Shown here in pieces: positions 11,377-22,702 of a DNA stretch of 64,000 nt (the stretch's first letter is position 1; each line of letters opens with the position of its first letter). The notes beneath the pieces were generated by a model. It ran no database searches. It was not told the origin of the DNA and saw only the letters and a program-made list of their open reading frames with translations. The translations under genes were made by a program, and so were the position numbers. The DNA comes from Dichotomopilus funicola (lineage: Eukaryota; Ascomycota; Sordariomycetes; Sordariales; Chaetomiaceae). The stretch spans positions 62,001 through 126,000 of the forward strand of contig NW_026944023.1 in assembly GCF_033296635.1 (NCBI RefSeq), written 5' to 3'.

Positions 11377-11400
11377 TTGTTTTGCTTCAATTGGGAGGAG
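11349..11400. repeat. Perfect 11-bp inverted repeat
   Basis: CTCCTCCCAAT at 11349-11359 is exactly complementary to ATTGGGAGGAG at 11390-11400, with 30 bases between. It overlaps the 5' end of the tRNA-like unit. It could form a hairpin in DNA or RNA. Confidence 0.8.
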
Positions 11401-12674
11401 CTGGTGATTGGGGGGTTGGGAGATGGTATATAAGGGGAGGATGGGGAAGGTACGGGAAGGAGCGCCGTTTTGCGATAAAAGCAGGGTGGGATGAAACCAA
11501 ACTGTCTTTATTGAGGGACGCAACTAGCCCACCAGCTCGAAGACACTATGATGATGGACTATACCATGATACTACGGAAAACCTACGATATTTGGAATCA
11601 AGTCTTGGATCATGTGTTCATATTAAATGAGAAACTGCAAGTGGCGTTACCACGAGGGAATTGGAACATACCTAAGGACACTTAGGACAGTATGCTCTCT
11701 AGTCCCGCAAACAGTTACCACTTAAAGTGGTATACATAAACAGCCGGGAGAACAAACATATTTAGCTGGCTTATGTGTGTAGGTGGTGAACTTCACCCTG
11801 CGAGGACATCTTTTATATGTCTAAAACCTAGTTCTAGATTGTTCGTCCTGGTTACCCGCGGCTGACTTCTCATTACATTTCTAGTCCGAAAGGTTAGATT
11901 GTCGTGGGTTCGACCTGTAGTCTCACACCCGTTGTTTTGGGAATGTAACCACTTTTCCGCTCTCAACAACTCTCGGAGGGACTTAAACGGAGACAACAAC
12001 TGCGTGAATCCTCGGGGTTCTGGTCGTGCGTTGTTAGTGACATTCTATCTAACCCTAACCCGAATGTTCCCCAAACGCGAGACGCGCCCGCGAGAAAGCC
12101 AGACTAGAGGCTACGAGCCCTTCGGACTGATGCAGAAAATCGGACGCTGCCCGGATTGAATCTCGAGATTCAAGGCGCTTGAGGGAAAAAAAGAGCGATT
12201 AAGAAGGTGGTACGTCTGAAATCACGGAAAGGTGCGTTGGTGAGTCTTTCAGTCGATTTGCAAAAGGTGGGGGGATCCGTTTGTCGAGCTTCATCCCCTC
12301 AATTGGCTGTTTGCATGGGCAACACTCTTCAAACACAGGTTGCCAGTTAAGCTAGACCTTAATCAACATTAAAAGACTACCCGCTTTTTGCTCTAGGATC
12401 CCATCATTCAACAGACAACCTGGTTGCTTAACTTAACCAAAGTTCGGCTTGCATTAAACTCCGACTTTGCAACTCCTTCTGGAATTAATACACCGAGCGT
12501 CCCCTGCCCGTAAGTTGACCTCACAATTTTCTCGACTTCCCAAGTCCGTCGGCAAAACAACCCTTTCTGAGAAGCTCCAAACTCAACCCCAATTTAACTA
12601 GGAAACGCCCGCCCTATCCCAAACACCCAAGAAAAGGTGCCACCAAAAAAAAGGGGACACAAAGCTTCAAGAAA
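11401..12674. other. Gene-free interval
   Basis: No gene is seen. Short frames lack motifs. The last few hundred bases are the upstream region of the FolB-type gene. Confidence 0.5.
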
Positions 12675-13612
12675 ATGCCCCAATCAACAACCCACCCCCG
12701 CCTCCGCGCCCAAGTCCCCCATCCCCCGGCCGTAGTCCACATCCGCAACCTCTCCACCATCCTCACCCGCGCCGGCCACGACGCCTGGGGCCGCGCAGGC
12801 AAATCGCAGCCCTGCCTGGTCTCGGCCGAGGTTGCCTTTCGGGACCCCTTTGGGCGCGTTTCAGAGTCGGATTCACTCGGTGAAGAGACGGTGCATTATG
12901 GGACGTTGAGTAAGAGGGTTCTGGGGCTGCTGGAGGGGTATGAGAAGGAGGCGGAGGTTGAGAAGGGGGAGGAGAAACAGGAGAGAGGAGTGAGGGAGGT
13001 GTTGGAGCGGGTGTGGGTGGACTTTTTGGGGTTGGGGTTGGATGGGTTGAAGGTGGTGGGCAGCGATGGGAAGGGGGAGTCGACGTCCACATTTTTGAAC
13101 CCTAAACGGCTCAGTTTGTTGTCTCTCGCCGTGGATCTGCCCAAAGCTTCGCTTCTCGGTGATGGTGTCAAGCTGACTACGAGCGCGGTATTCGATGAGG
13201 GAGGCAGTGTTATAGAGACGGCATCGGCCCTGGAGGTTACGAAGTTGAAGGTGCCGACCCTGATCGGAGTGAACGCAAACGAACGCCTAGCAAAGCAGTT
13301 TGTCATCGCTACGGTTACGGTGGAAGGGTACACGAGGAAGGAGGATATTTATGTCGAGATTGAGCGGGCGGTTGTCAAGGTTAGTGGTCTACTTTCTATT
13401 GTTCATGTCTTCATAGGAGTGCTAACTAGATGCAGGCCATGGAAGAGTCATCGTTTGAGACACTTGAAGCCTTGGGGGCCCTTCTAGCACAGACAGTCCT
13501 CGCCTTCTCATTTCCCCAGGAGGGGTGGTGGGTGCGCGTTCGCATGGAGAAGCCCACGGCAGTGCCGATGGCGGAATGTCCCATCGTGGAGGTCCAAGAT
13601 AGGCTACACTAA
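12675..13612 (+). CDS. Dihydroneopterin aldolase (FolB) domain protein
   Basis: Exons 12675-13379 and 13436-13612 are joined over a 56-nt intron (donor GTTAGT, branch GCTAAC, acceptor GCAG), giving 293 aa. The protein looks like two tandem FolB-type folds. The first starts at VVHIRNLSTILTRAG. The second includes NERLAKQFVIATVTVEG and, after the intron, the helix MEESSFETLEALGALLAQ and the strand WWVRVRMEKP. FolB converts 7,8-dihydroneopterin in folate synthesis. In most fungi it is fused to HPPK and DHPS; here it stands alone, so this may be a FolB paralogue with an uncertain reaction. The middle (about residues 90-120) is Glu/Lys-rich. It is convergent with the DUF3605 gene, with only 91 bases between the stop codons. 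Confidence 0.7.
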
Positions 13613-13703
13613 CCGACTGGAAAGTAGTGCTCGAGCAGTCTGCTGGGTACCCTACTTACCCTACCGTTCTGAGATTGCATAGTTGTAAATCTTAAGACTC
13701 AGC

Positions 13704-14455
13704 TCAGAGCTCACTTTCCTTCTCGCACATCGGGACATCACCGTGCGTGATCTCGTTGACAACGTCCATGTCGGGATCAAACAGCATGACATGGAAATGT
13801 TCCACGGACCTGACCGACTTGAGCGCAGCCCAGTTCTTAAACCATACCACCTACCGTTCCCCGTCAGCAAATCCACACGAATTTTCTAAGGGTCGGCAGC
13901 ACCAACATGATCGGGGTTCAGTTTGGCAAATGCCTTGCGCACATACGCATCGACCTTCGCGCGCGCGCCATCAGTCAAATCCCCCGTCTCCGGGTCCTCT
14001 TCCAGGGCAAATTTGGTCCACACCACGAGGTGCACAATCCTCTTATCGATCCCATACGGCCAGTCGTTCCTCAGCACTTTGACATCTTCATCTACCGCCT
14101 CAAACGGCCGGCTGCCGCGCGGGGTGATGGGTAGTGGCGCCCATTGTAGCCGGTGCGTGAGGATGAAGTTCATGATGCTACCATAGTCTTGACGCAGTTT
14201 CCACGTGAAGGCAAGGTAGCGGCGCAGGTCGGAGGGCCGCCGTTGGAAGAGTTCGAGACGATTCTGCGCTACTTTTTGTTTCACAACATCCCACGAGTCG
14301 GCGACATACTCGGAGTCGGGTGTGCTGATGATGCCGCGGTCCTTGTCGCTGACATTCCGGAGGAAGTCTGGACACTCGGCGGTCCGGAGGGCTGGTGGGA
14401 TGTTGACCTGCCAATAGGGTAGGTTGGCTGATGGAGGAGAGTCGCTCATCGTCAT
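13704..14455 (-). CDS. DUF3605 protein, N-acetylglucosamine-induced protein 1-like
   Basis: Exons 13907-14455 and 13704-13850 give 231 aa. The first exon carries the hallmark DUF3605 segments PYWQVNIPPALRTAECP, ISTPDSEY, QRRPSDLRRYLAFTWKL and YGSIMNFIL. Without splicing the frame stops a few codons later. Splicing over a 56-nt intron (13851-13906, donor GTTGGT, branch GCTGAC, acceptor GTAG) restores the expected family C-terminus with VVWFKNWAALKSV, VEHFHVMLFDPD and ITHGDVP. The family is found across fungi, with some members induced by N-acetylglucosamine; its biochemical role is unknown. A second ATG lies two codons downstream of the chosen start. The donor is atypical, but phase and homology both support it. 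Confidence 0.85.
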
Positions 14456-16934
14456 AGTCGTAACTGGTGCTTTGCTTTCTACGATATGAGATGCCGGGTG
14501 TTTTTTAGATTTGAACCGTGGGAAACCCGGTCCCAGATCCCATGCGGGAAAGAGAAGAAGATCGATATTCGAAATACGGTGATTTCTCTCGTCGAGTCTC
14601 CCACTTTGGGCTGGTGGTCTTAAGACAGCTGGAAGGCTAACAGATCAGATGCTGATGTGTTGTATGCGGGGTGTTGGGGTTCTCTTCGGAAGACCAGTTG
14701 GCGGTCAACGGTTCAGACAACCTTCACCGACTTGTGAGGACGGTGATAGCGGTGATGGCGGTGGTGTGGTCCGGGGTAGTTCTCCCGTCGGCTTGCGTGG
14801 GGCTGTTTCTGAACCAATTACATGGGTGGGACATACGAATACACAGGACAAACTTCAAGCCTGACCCATGCCCTCGAGTCCTTGAGACTCGGCGGGGGAC
14901 TCGAGCTTCGGGCAATGCGCGATTGCATTCGAGCTTGATGTTGATATCTCCTTTTTTACGAGGCGGACTAGGGTAGGTTAAGGCGTCAAAACGGTTCACG
15001 ATAAGGTCGTGATGGGACGAGCGCCGCTGCATGCTCTTTCCCATTGATTCCTCAGCTTAGCGGGAGAATGCGGCTCAGCCCCGGAGATAGTCCCGGGAGC
15101 TGCCGAAGAGTGCCTGTAATGTTTCACAACCGAACCTCTCAGGCGGCGTCACAAAACCAACCTGCAACGGCTGTGCTGCTTGTTGGGTGTTGAGCAAGAG
15201 GCAAAACATCTCCCGTCTTGTCCCCACGTGGGCCAACCCCCTTTTGAACTGGATGCACCAAGAGCTAACGTTACCAGCCACCTATCATGCCACCACATCG
15301 CACTTGTGGACATTGACCAATTTTTGTTGCGTGGATGCATCAATCAAAACGATGTGGAGCTCGGCGGGATGGAAGCGAGGATGGGAAACAAGGCCCGAGA
15401 CGAAGCCGAAAGCAAATGTGAACGATGAGATATTTTTTGGGAAGAATACAACCTTGACTCCTTGATTGTGAAATGTGTGTGTTCCTCGAGGTGTGCACGA
15501 CAATCTTGCCGCTCTTCGCTAAGGAAAAAAACTAAAGGTTCAAGTCCGCCACTCCATGATAGGTTTTTTTTCACCCGCATTAAGCTGAGCCATCAAGGTC
15601 GTTGGTTGGGTTACTTACTCAACAAGTTTCTACTTACACGACAGTCTGCGTCAAGGGCATCTTATCGTTCGGGCAATGCAAGACGGCTGTGAAATTGTGA
15701 ATTATTGACGCGCCGAGCGTTCCAAATGAGGACAGCAAATTTCCAATCAATGACGACGGCTAGGTACGAAGTGCCGATTAGTCGTTTTTATCATTTCTCG
15801 ATTCCGTTGGGCTGAAGGGAGAATGAGCTTTTCGGGTTTATTCAACAGGGGGTCTTCGTGGGCCTGGGCCAAGCTTTGATGGAGGGGCTGTTGGGAGCTC
15901 GCGTTAGAGTAGCAGGTATCGAATGTCCCACGGCAACGACACACGGGGGAGGCCCAGGCCATCGAAGAAAAGATGCCTTTTTGCCACCATCCTACCCTTC
16001 GGAAATGTATGCGGCAAAATCGACGATGGTGAGATTAAATCGGGAATTAGAAACACCCAAATCATTGGGGTGAAGCCGTGACTCCTTTTGGTACCTCTAT
16101 CGAGATCAAAGAAAACAGGCGATGGTTATTTTATTCCGTCCAGTAGGTGTCGAGCTTCATATCAAACGGCCACCAGAAACACAACTGCCACAACGGTCAC
16201 AAGACGACGCCAGCGCTTTGCTTCTGTGTACCGAGTGAGTATCGATCGACCGTTGGTCTCTCGCTGCGACGGTAAGGTATCGTGCCACGGCTTCCTGCGC
16301 CACCAAGTTGTCGGATCCTCGTCTCACAAGCGGCAACCGAAATACCTGGTCCACTAACGCAGTGACAGGGGGGTGGGCACCGTCGATCGAGGGGGGGAGT
16401 CGATAAAATGCGTCTGACTCCCAGACAGGAGAGAGCACCTCCTGAACCAGCCCGACCGCCTTTTCCCCCTTCACTCATCTTGTTTCAATCTCATTCTCGA
16501 CAGCAACCAGGCCTTGTTTCCCTTACCGGAAACTACACAAGTTGCATTGACGGAATCTTGAAGAATTGTGAGTGTTGCCGCCAAGCTCGAGAGCTCCCCC
16601 TCCAAACAAGGACCCCGCACCTCGAAGCTGTCTGCCAAATCACCGCGAATTGCTGTACCACCCGCAAGTTCCACCACGGCAGCGCAAGAGGGGTCGATTC
16701 AAGTCGATCCCACTTCAACGTTTCTGAGAAGCCCTTCATTACGTCAATCGGCTAATTTATCCTGTCAAACAGCACCTTCCTGCCTTCAACTTCCTCCCGG
16801 TTCCCTATCTCGCGAAACACAAACCCAAAACGCTCTACAAACGGCCTTCAGACAGCTTGGTCTAACTTGTGCCTTACACCCGCGCGATTCGTCCACCTCA
16901 CAGATCCCAGACCCAAACGTACAAAACCAACAAA
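14456..16934. other. Gene-free interval and UGPase promoter/leader
   Basis: No gene is seen. The final several hundred bases (about 16.4-16.93 kb) are pyrimidine-rich and probably contain the promoter and 5' leader of the UGPase gene. Confidence 0.5.
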
Positions 16935-19284
16935 ATGGCGGCGCAAGCAATTAAGAGTGCTCTGCCTACTCACCTTAAGCCGGGCAACGGCGATGAGGCC
17001 GAGTTTGCGAAGAGGCATCACGGCAAGACGAGATCCCACATGGTGAGTTCTGGACCACATCCCGGCTTGGTTCACACTTTTTTTTTTCTGTGTGTATTCT
17101 CTATGTGCCCGAGTTTCCACGTTGCTCATGAAACGCCCTGGCGGGGGTTAGAACCCGCGGGCGCTCGTGGCCCAAGGCTGCCTTCCGAACCCGACGACCT
17201 CCCGAGGTCGTCGAACCTGTCGAGTAACGGCGGGAATACGTGGGAACGGAGGTGGCGTTCCGGCTGTGGGCGTTTGCGGCACAAGAACACCTGAAGTGCT
17301 CCTTCCACTGCAGGATCGCGGGAAGCTGGTATCACAGACCCGCTGCCTTGAAAGAAACCAATAAAGCCTGGGCGCCATGGCCGGGCAGGTGCGGTGGGAG
17401 GCGATACGGGAGGAGGCCAGTGGCCCTTCCCTTCCTTTCGTATCTCAACTTCAACACAGCAAAAGAGCGGGGTGCGAGGACGTTGTGGTAGCCACCGTCT
17501 ATGTCGTCGTTGACGACGCGCTCTTCGGAACGCAGCCTTCCTCCGGACCGAAATATGGCAGAAGTTGAAGGGGACCGCGGACTCCCGGTGGTCCTGATGC
17601 TGGACCATGATGTTGATTCTCACTCTCCTATTCTGTTGTATTACAGGGCCAGGCACGCCATGCTAACTGTTCTCTCTCTCTCTCTCTATAGGCCTTTGAG
17701 AACACCTCGACCAACATCGCGGCGGCCCAGATGCGCAATGCTCTGACGAACTTGGCCGAGACGGTGAAGGACCCGGAGCACAAGAAGGTAAGGGTCGAAA
17801 CTCGAAATTTGGAATCAAGCGACGGGTCTAACAGGCTACACAGCTGTTCGAGATCGAGATGGACAACTTTTTCTCGCTCTTCCGCCGCTACCTGAACGAC
17901 AAGGCGAAGGGCAACCAGGTGTAAGTGCGGTCTCAGAGGAACCGTCCATTCCACCACGCCGGATGACCTCAATCTGACAAACAATCATCGCAGTTCGTGG
18001 GACCGTATAGCCCCTCCCGCCGAGGGCCAGGTCGTCGATTATGATGATCTTTCCAATTCCGAGTCGGTCAACTTCCTTAACAAGCTGGCCGTGCTCAAGC
18101 TCAACGGTGGTCTCGGTACCTCCATGGGTTGCGTTGGCCCGAAGTCGGTCATCGAGGTCCGTGACGGCATGTCCTTCCTCGACATGTCGGTCCGCCAGGT
18201 CGAGTACCTCAACCGCACATACGGCTCCAACGTGCCCATCCTCCTCATGAACTCGTTCAACACTGACGACGACACCGCCGCCATCATCAAGAAGTACGAG
18301 GGCCACAACGTCGACATCCTTACCTTCAACCAGTCTCGGTACCCCAGAATCTACAAGGACTCCCTCCTCCCGGTCCCCAAGTCGTTCGACTCGGCCCTCC
18401 ACGACTGGTACCCCCCCGGACACGGTGACGTGTTTGAGTCGTTGTACAACTCGGGCATCTTGGACAAGCTCCTGGCTCGTGGCATCGAGATCATCTTCCT
18501 TTCCAACGCTGACAACCTCGGCGCCGTCGTCGACCTCCGCATTCTCCAGCACATGGTGGAGAGCGAGGCTGAGTACGTCATGGAACTGACCAACAAGACC
18601 AAGGCCGACGTCAAGGGTGGTACCATCATCGACGACGAGGGCAGCGTGCGTCTTCTCGAAATTGCCCAGGTACCCAAGGAGCATGTGAACGAGTTCAAGT
18701 CGATCAAGAAGTTCAAGTACTTCAACACCAACAACATCTGGATGAACCTCAAGGCCATCAAGCGTGTGGTTGAGAACGACGAGCTTGAGATGGAGATCAT
18801 CCCCAACGGCAAGACCATCCCCGGCGACAAGAAGGGCGAGTCCGACATCAGCATCCTGCAGCTCGAGACCGCCGTCGGCGCTGCCATCAAGCACTTCAAG
18901 AACGCACATGGTGTTAACGTCCCCCGCCGCCGTTTCCTGCCCGTCAAGACCTGCTCCGACCTGATGCTCGTCAAGTCGGATCTGTACACCGTCAAGCACG
19001 GCCAACTGCAGATGAGCGCCAGCCGCTTCGGTGACGCACCACTTATTAAGCTCGGTGGTGACTTTAAGAAGGTCTCGGACTTCCAGAAGCGCATTCCCAG
19101 CATCCCCAAGATCATTGAACTTGATCATCTCACCATCACCGGTGCTGTTAACCTTGGCCGTGGCGTCACTCTCAAGGGCACCGTCATCATTGTTGCAACC
19201 GAGGGTCAGACCATTGACATCCCTCCCGGATCCATCCTGGAGAATGTCGTTGTCCAGGGTAGCTTGCGCCTGCTTGAGCACTAA
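16935..19284 (+). CDS. ugp1: UTP-glucose-1-phosphate uridylyltransferase (UGPase)
   Basis: This enzyme makes UDP-glucose from UTP and glucose-1-phosphate in the cytosol, feeding glucan, glycogen, trehalose and glycosylation. Exons are 16935-17042, 17692-17787, 17844-17920 and 17994-19284; introns are 649, 56 and 73 nt, giving 523 aa. The N-terminus has the fungal signature KRHHGKTRSHMAFENTSTN across the first splice junction. The nucleotide-binding motif LKLNGGLGTSMGCVGPKS lies near residues 127-144. NADNLGAVVD, FNTNNIWMNL and the C-terminal left-handed beta-helix region (ITGAVNLGRGVTLKGTVII) are all present, and the length is normal. The first intron is exceptionally long and contains strong stem-loops (separate entry). 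If that intron were retained, translation would continue in frame for about 84 codons and then stop, giving a short inactive product. The gene is convergent with the ING gene. Confidence 0.97.
17134..17212 (+). other. Cluster of stem-loops in UGPase intron 1
   Basis: Three consecutive inverted repeats were read directly. In the first, CGCCC(TG)GCGGG at 17134-17145 pairs with CCCGCGGGCG at 17154-17163 (10 bp with a two-base bulge, eight-base loop). In the second, AAGG/CCTT at 17174-17184 has a three-base loop. In the third, GACGACCTC/GAGGTCGTC at 17193-17212 is a perfect 9-bp stem. The segment is much more GC-rich than the rest of the intron. No tRNA or snoRNA signature is complete. Confidence 0.6.
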
Positions 19285-20087
19285 ACGGTTCGGGTTTTGG
19301 GCTACGGCTGAGGTGCTCCTTGGACGATTTTCTGATTTTCTCTGTTTTATTCTCGTTTTATTTTTCTGACATGTGGAACGGAAAGGAGGCAGGAGGAGCC
19401 ACCATTTCCGCCACTTTTGCTAAGAGCTCCTGAAACACATTATAATCTGGCGATCTTTGCATATGCGGTTGAGTGGGCAGGTAGATGGGGCGGATGGGGC
19501 ATCGGGATAATGCGCATACGCGAATGGTAAAAACCTTTGACATACCATGCTATACAGTCCTTTTATTCGAAAGAATTTCGCTGAGGGGTAGCTCACCCCG
19601 GAAGAAAAGGAGGTTAAACAGGACGAGATTGGGGAGGACCTATGTCGATGTGCCCTCCCACTTACTGACTGTGATGGACATGTTTTGTAGCTGGTCTCGT
19701 TTAATGCGTTAATCGCTGGTGCATGTGGCCCGGGCAAAGTTGATGAGGGGGCCTTCCGCTAGATCTCAAGCACCAAAAGAAAGAGGTGACCAGTTCAACT
19801 CAACGGCTTTCCTCCCCCGGCACTATAATGATAAACAATACTAGACAAACGCCAATGTGTGAGAACCGCGAGCCCCCTTTAACATCCCGGCGTTTCCATG
19901 TTGAACCCCAGACCTATCATATCTCAATTCCCGTCCTAACGCCGAGCCCCTCCCATTTGGTATTTCCCAACCTGCCAATGCAAACGAAACATGTGTGCAA
20001 AATATACAAAACCACAAACGCCCCACCCATACCAAACCCATCCCCAGCAATACCTGACAACCATCCTCCATCCGCCTCTTCTCCGAT
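19285..20087. other. Interval between convergent genes
   Basis: This is the 3' flank of the UGPase gene and of the ING gene. No open frame with motifs is seen. Confidence 0.6.
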
Positions 20088-21596
20088 CTACCCTTTCCGC
20101 TTCAACTTCTCGCTGCACTCAGGACAGAACCACTTGCCGTTCGGCTCGCTCTTGAGACCGACACAGCCCCAATGGAACCACTCGTACGGACAGTCGTCGT
20201 TGTCGCACGCCACCATGTTTCCGAAGCTGACGTTCTGACACGAGCAATACTTGCGATCATCGCCCGCTTCGTCGTCATCGAGATCTAGATCGACGTCCAC
20301 GTCCATGAGGTCGTCTTCGTCTTTGACAGAGGCTGCGGCGGCGGCGGCCGCCGCGCTGCGTGGGTGTGGAGTGGGGCGGGTTCCGTGGCGCTCGGAGGTG
20401 GGCGGTGGCTGCTGGGTGGTGCCGGTGCCCGCTGAGGGTGTGCGGTTGTGCAGGTTGCTGGACTCGCGAGTGCTGGCGGGGGGTTGGGTGGTTTGGTTGG
20501 AAGTGGATCGGGAGAAGGAGGCGGCTGTGGGCGTTCCGCGGCCGCCGGTGCGGGTGTCGCTGGCGGAATCGCTGGCGGACTCGGCGTCGGAAAGCTCGCT
20601 TTCGGCGGCGGAGGAGGGAGAGTTTTTGGCGGCACGCTTCACGCGCGACAGGCCGGATTTCTGGACGCCTGCGACCCCACCGGCTGGGGTTCCCTTCTTA
20701 CGGCTCGCCGTGCTAGACGGGGTGCCCGCCTTACGGGCCCCGCTGACCAGCGAGCCCTTGACTGTTGCCCGCGGCCCGGCACTGCCGGCGCGTTGCACGC
20801 CCGCGGCGGTCTGGTGGCCCTTTGGCGTTCCGGGCCCTAGGGAGGAGTGACGGGCGAGCCCGCTAGATGTTGCGGGCACGGTGCCCAGCCCGCTGTTCGA
20901 CCGAGGCAACCGCTTGTTTCCCGGGCCAGCCGAACCTTCCCGCGCTTGACGGTTCATGATCATGCTGGCTGCTGGTGTGGCGGGCGCAGAGGCCGAGCCC
21001 AGCTGCTGGGCTTGGGTGTTTCGCACCTGGGCATTGGTTGCCCGGACGGGCGTGTTGGCCGTTATGTTGCTCACGGCTGCGGCAGTCGGGGTCGTGGAAC
21101 CCGAACTCTTAGGACCATTTGTTCCGTTCGTGATGTTTGCAGCGCTAGCGCGTAGGAGGGACGGGAGTTCGTCGGGGTTGGTGAAACCGGGCTCGCCGCG
21201 GTCGTAGAGCATCTTGATCTGCAGGTCGAGGTGGCGGATGTGCTTATCCATGTTCTGGTGCAGCTTCTGCGTAAGCGCGAGCTTCTCCTCAGACAACTTC
21301 TCGGCCAGGTCGAAGTTCTTCTTTATCGTCGCCCGATACTCCTCTTCTTTCGGATTGGCATGGTGGCTGCCGTGGGCCTTGATCCACTTCTGTATGCGGC
21401 CATCTCGGTCTTCAATCTCGCGTATCAGCTTGTCATACTGTCGGTCTTTGTCGGCGATCTCGTCTTGGACGAAGCGCAGCTCCTCGGGGAAGTTCTGCGT
21501 CTTGTTGAACCACTCGTCGAGAACCAGGGCCGGATCGAGCGACTCGACAGGTGGCATCTTCCTGACGAAGTCGATGGATAGATCGTCTCTAGGCAT
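20088..21596 (-). CDS. ING-family PHD-finger protein, Yng2-like
   Basis: A 502-aa single-exon chromatin reader. The ING domain (about residues 15-135) starts at SLDPALVLDEWFNKTQNFPEE and continues as a coiled coil through KLHQNMDKHIRHLDLQIKML. A long Ser/Thr/Ala-rich low-complexity linker with basic patches follows. The C-terminal PHD finger (about residues 447-497) has the Cys4-His-Cys3 pattern, beginning YCSCQNVSFGNMVACDN and ending WFCPECSEKL; such fingers bind the histone H3 tail methylated at Lys4. The PHD resembles Yng2 of the NuA4 acetyltransferase more than Pho23 or Yng1, but the exact paralogue is inferred. The frame is open for 81 further codons upstream, but that part has no family similarity, and MPRDDLSIDF fits the family start. 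The gene is divergent from the Hos2-type deacetylase. Confidence 0.9.
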   Translation of the reverse strand: MPRDDLSIDFVRKMPPVESLDPALVLDEWFNKTQNFPEELRFVQDEIADKDRQYDKLIREIEDRDGRIQKWIKAHGSHHANPKEEEYRATIKKNFDLAEKLSEEKLALTQKLHQNMDKHIRHLDLQIKMLYDRGEPGFTNPDELPSLLRASAANITNGTNGPKSSGSTTPTAAAVSNITANTPVRATNAQVRNTQAQQLGSASAPATPAASMIMNRQAREGSAGPGNKRLPRSNSGLGTVPATSSGLARHSSLGPGTPKGHQTAAGVQRAGSAGPRATVKGSLVSGARKAGTPSSTASRKKGTPAGGVAGVQKSGLSRVKRAAKNSPSSAAESELSDAESASDSASDTRTGGRGTPTAASFSRSTSNQTTQPPASTRESSNLHNRTPSAGTGTTQQPPPTSERHGTRPTPHPRSAAAAAAAASVKDEDDLMDVDVDLDLDDDEAGDDRKYCSCQNVSFGNMVACDNDDCPYEWFHWGCVGLKSEPNGKWFCPECSEKLKRKG

Positions 21597-22702
21597 GGCT
21601 GTTAACCTGCCGCACGGCGCGTGTATAACCCCAAGCAGGTGTCTCGCGAGAAAGTTGGACAAGAGAAAAAGGGTTCTGAAGGGGAAGACGACGGGGAACG
21701 CAGAGCCCCACCCCTTCCTTGGCCAGACACCTTGCTGTTGCCCTGGGCTTCGATGCGATGGGGCCGCAGTAGCACGAGGCCAGAGGAAGGAATCAATATG
21801 AGAAGAGGAGGGGAGAGAAAAAGCTGCAAAGGATAACAAATCGCGCGCTAGACTCCTCTATCAAGGACAAGGGCTAAAAAAAACTAGAAGGGGGTGGTGG
21901 TACCCGACGAGGGCCGAGATGCACGATGCAGATGACGCAGGGCGGCCCCAACTCTGCGCTGAGAAAACTAGATACCCGGTGCAAATGGATGTGGTTCACA
22001 GAGGAGAATTTCCACATGCTCACCTCGCGAATGGGAAAGTTTTCAGTCCCCGGCTAGCGCGCACCCCTGTCGTTCCCAATGGGAAAGTCAAGAAAAAAGG
22101 CGCGGAATTGATGAAAAGAGTTGAGCTGGGAAGGCGGAGGCTCGATTCTTGTGGAGAGCAAGCAAGAGCGGCTCTTGCGTCGCCAAAAACTCGCGTCTGT
22201 TTCACCGCGGCAGAAGTTCGGTTCTCAGCCTTGTCCAATCAAGACGGGGCGAACTTTGGCGGGGTCAAGCCTTTTGCAGAAGAGGCTAGCCTAATCAGGG
22301 CTAGCGCGTGCCAAGCGAAGGGACCGATCGCCACTTTGAGAAACGACACGGATTTGCCAGAGCGCATTTGAGATCCGAATCCATGCAGCCCTTTTCGAGA
22401 TTCAACCACCACAATCTACAAACTCGATTATCGATAAATTTCGCCTCCAAGTTGCCGTCAACATCGCGTCACTTTTCCACTTTTAAAAAGTGAACGTTCT
22501 CATTTTTAGTTAAATTGGTCGAATCGGTCGGGCCATTTCTAGTTCTACGACCTCGCGACTCTCATCCTCTGCTGGGATCTTGAAGCGCCCCTCCGACATT
22601 CACCTTGAAGACATCGACTCTCATCAGTATCATCAGCGTTTTAAGACGGCGCTTTGTTTACTCCTGTCGTACTGAATCGGTTCTTCTTATAAAAGAGCGG
22701 CC
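21597..22702. promoter_or_regulatory. Shared divergent promoter region, ING / Hos2
   Basis: These 1.1 kb separate the two divergent start codons and hold no gene. On the plus side a TATAAAA sequence lies at 22688-22694, only eight bases before the deacetylase ATG, which is too close to act as a conventional TATA box for that start. Confidence 0.5.

Noticed and set aside
15534..15560. GGTTCAAGTCC resembling a tRNA B-box
   Set aside because: The flanking bases do not form a T-stem and no A-box lies at the right distance.
17126..17656. Minus-strand 176-codon frame inside UGPase intron 1
   Set aside because: It lies opposite an intron with strong GC-rich inverted repeats and has no motif and no ATG-supported homologue.
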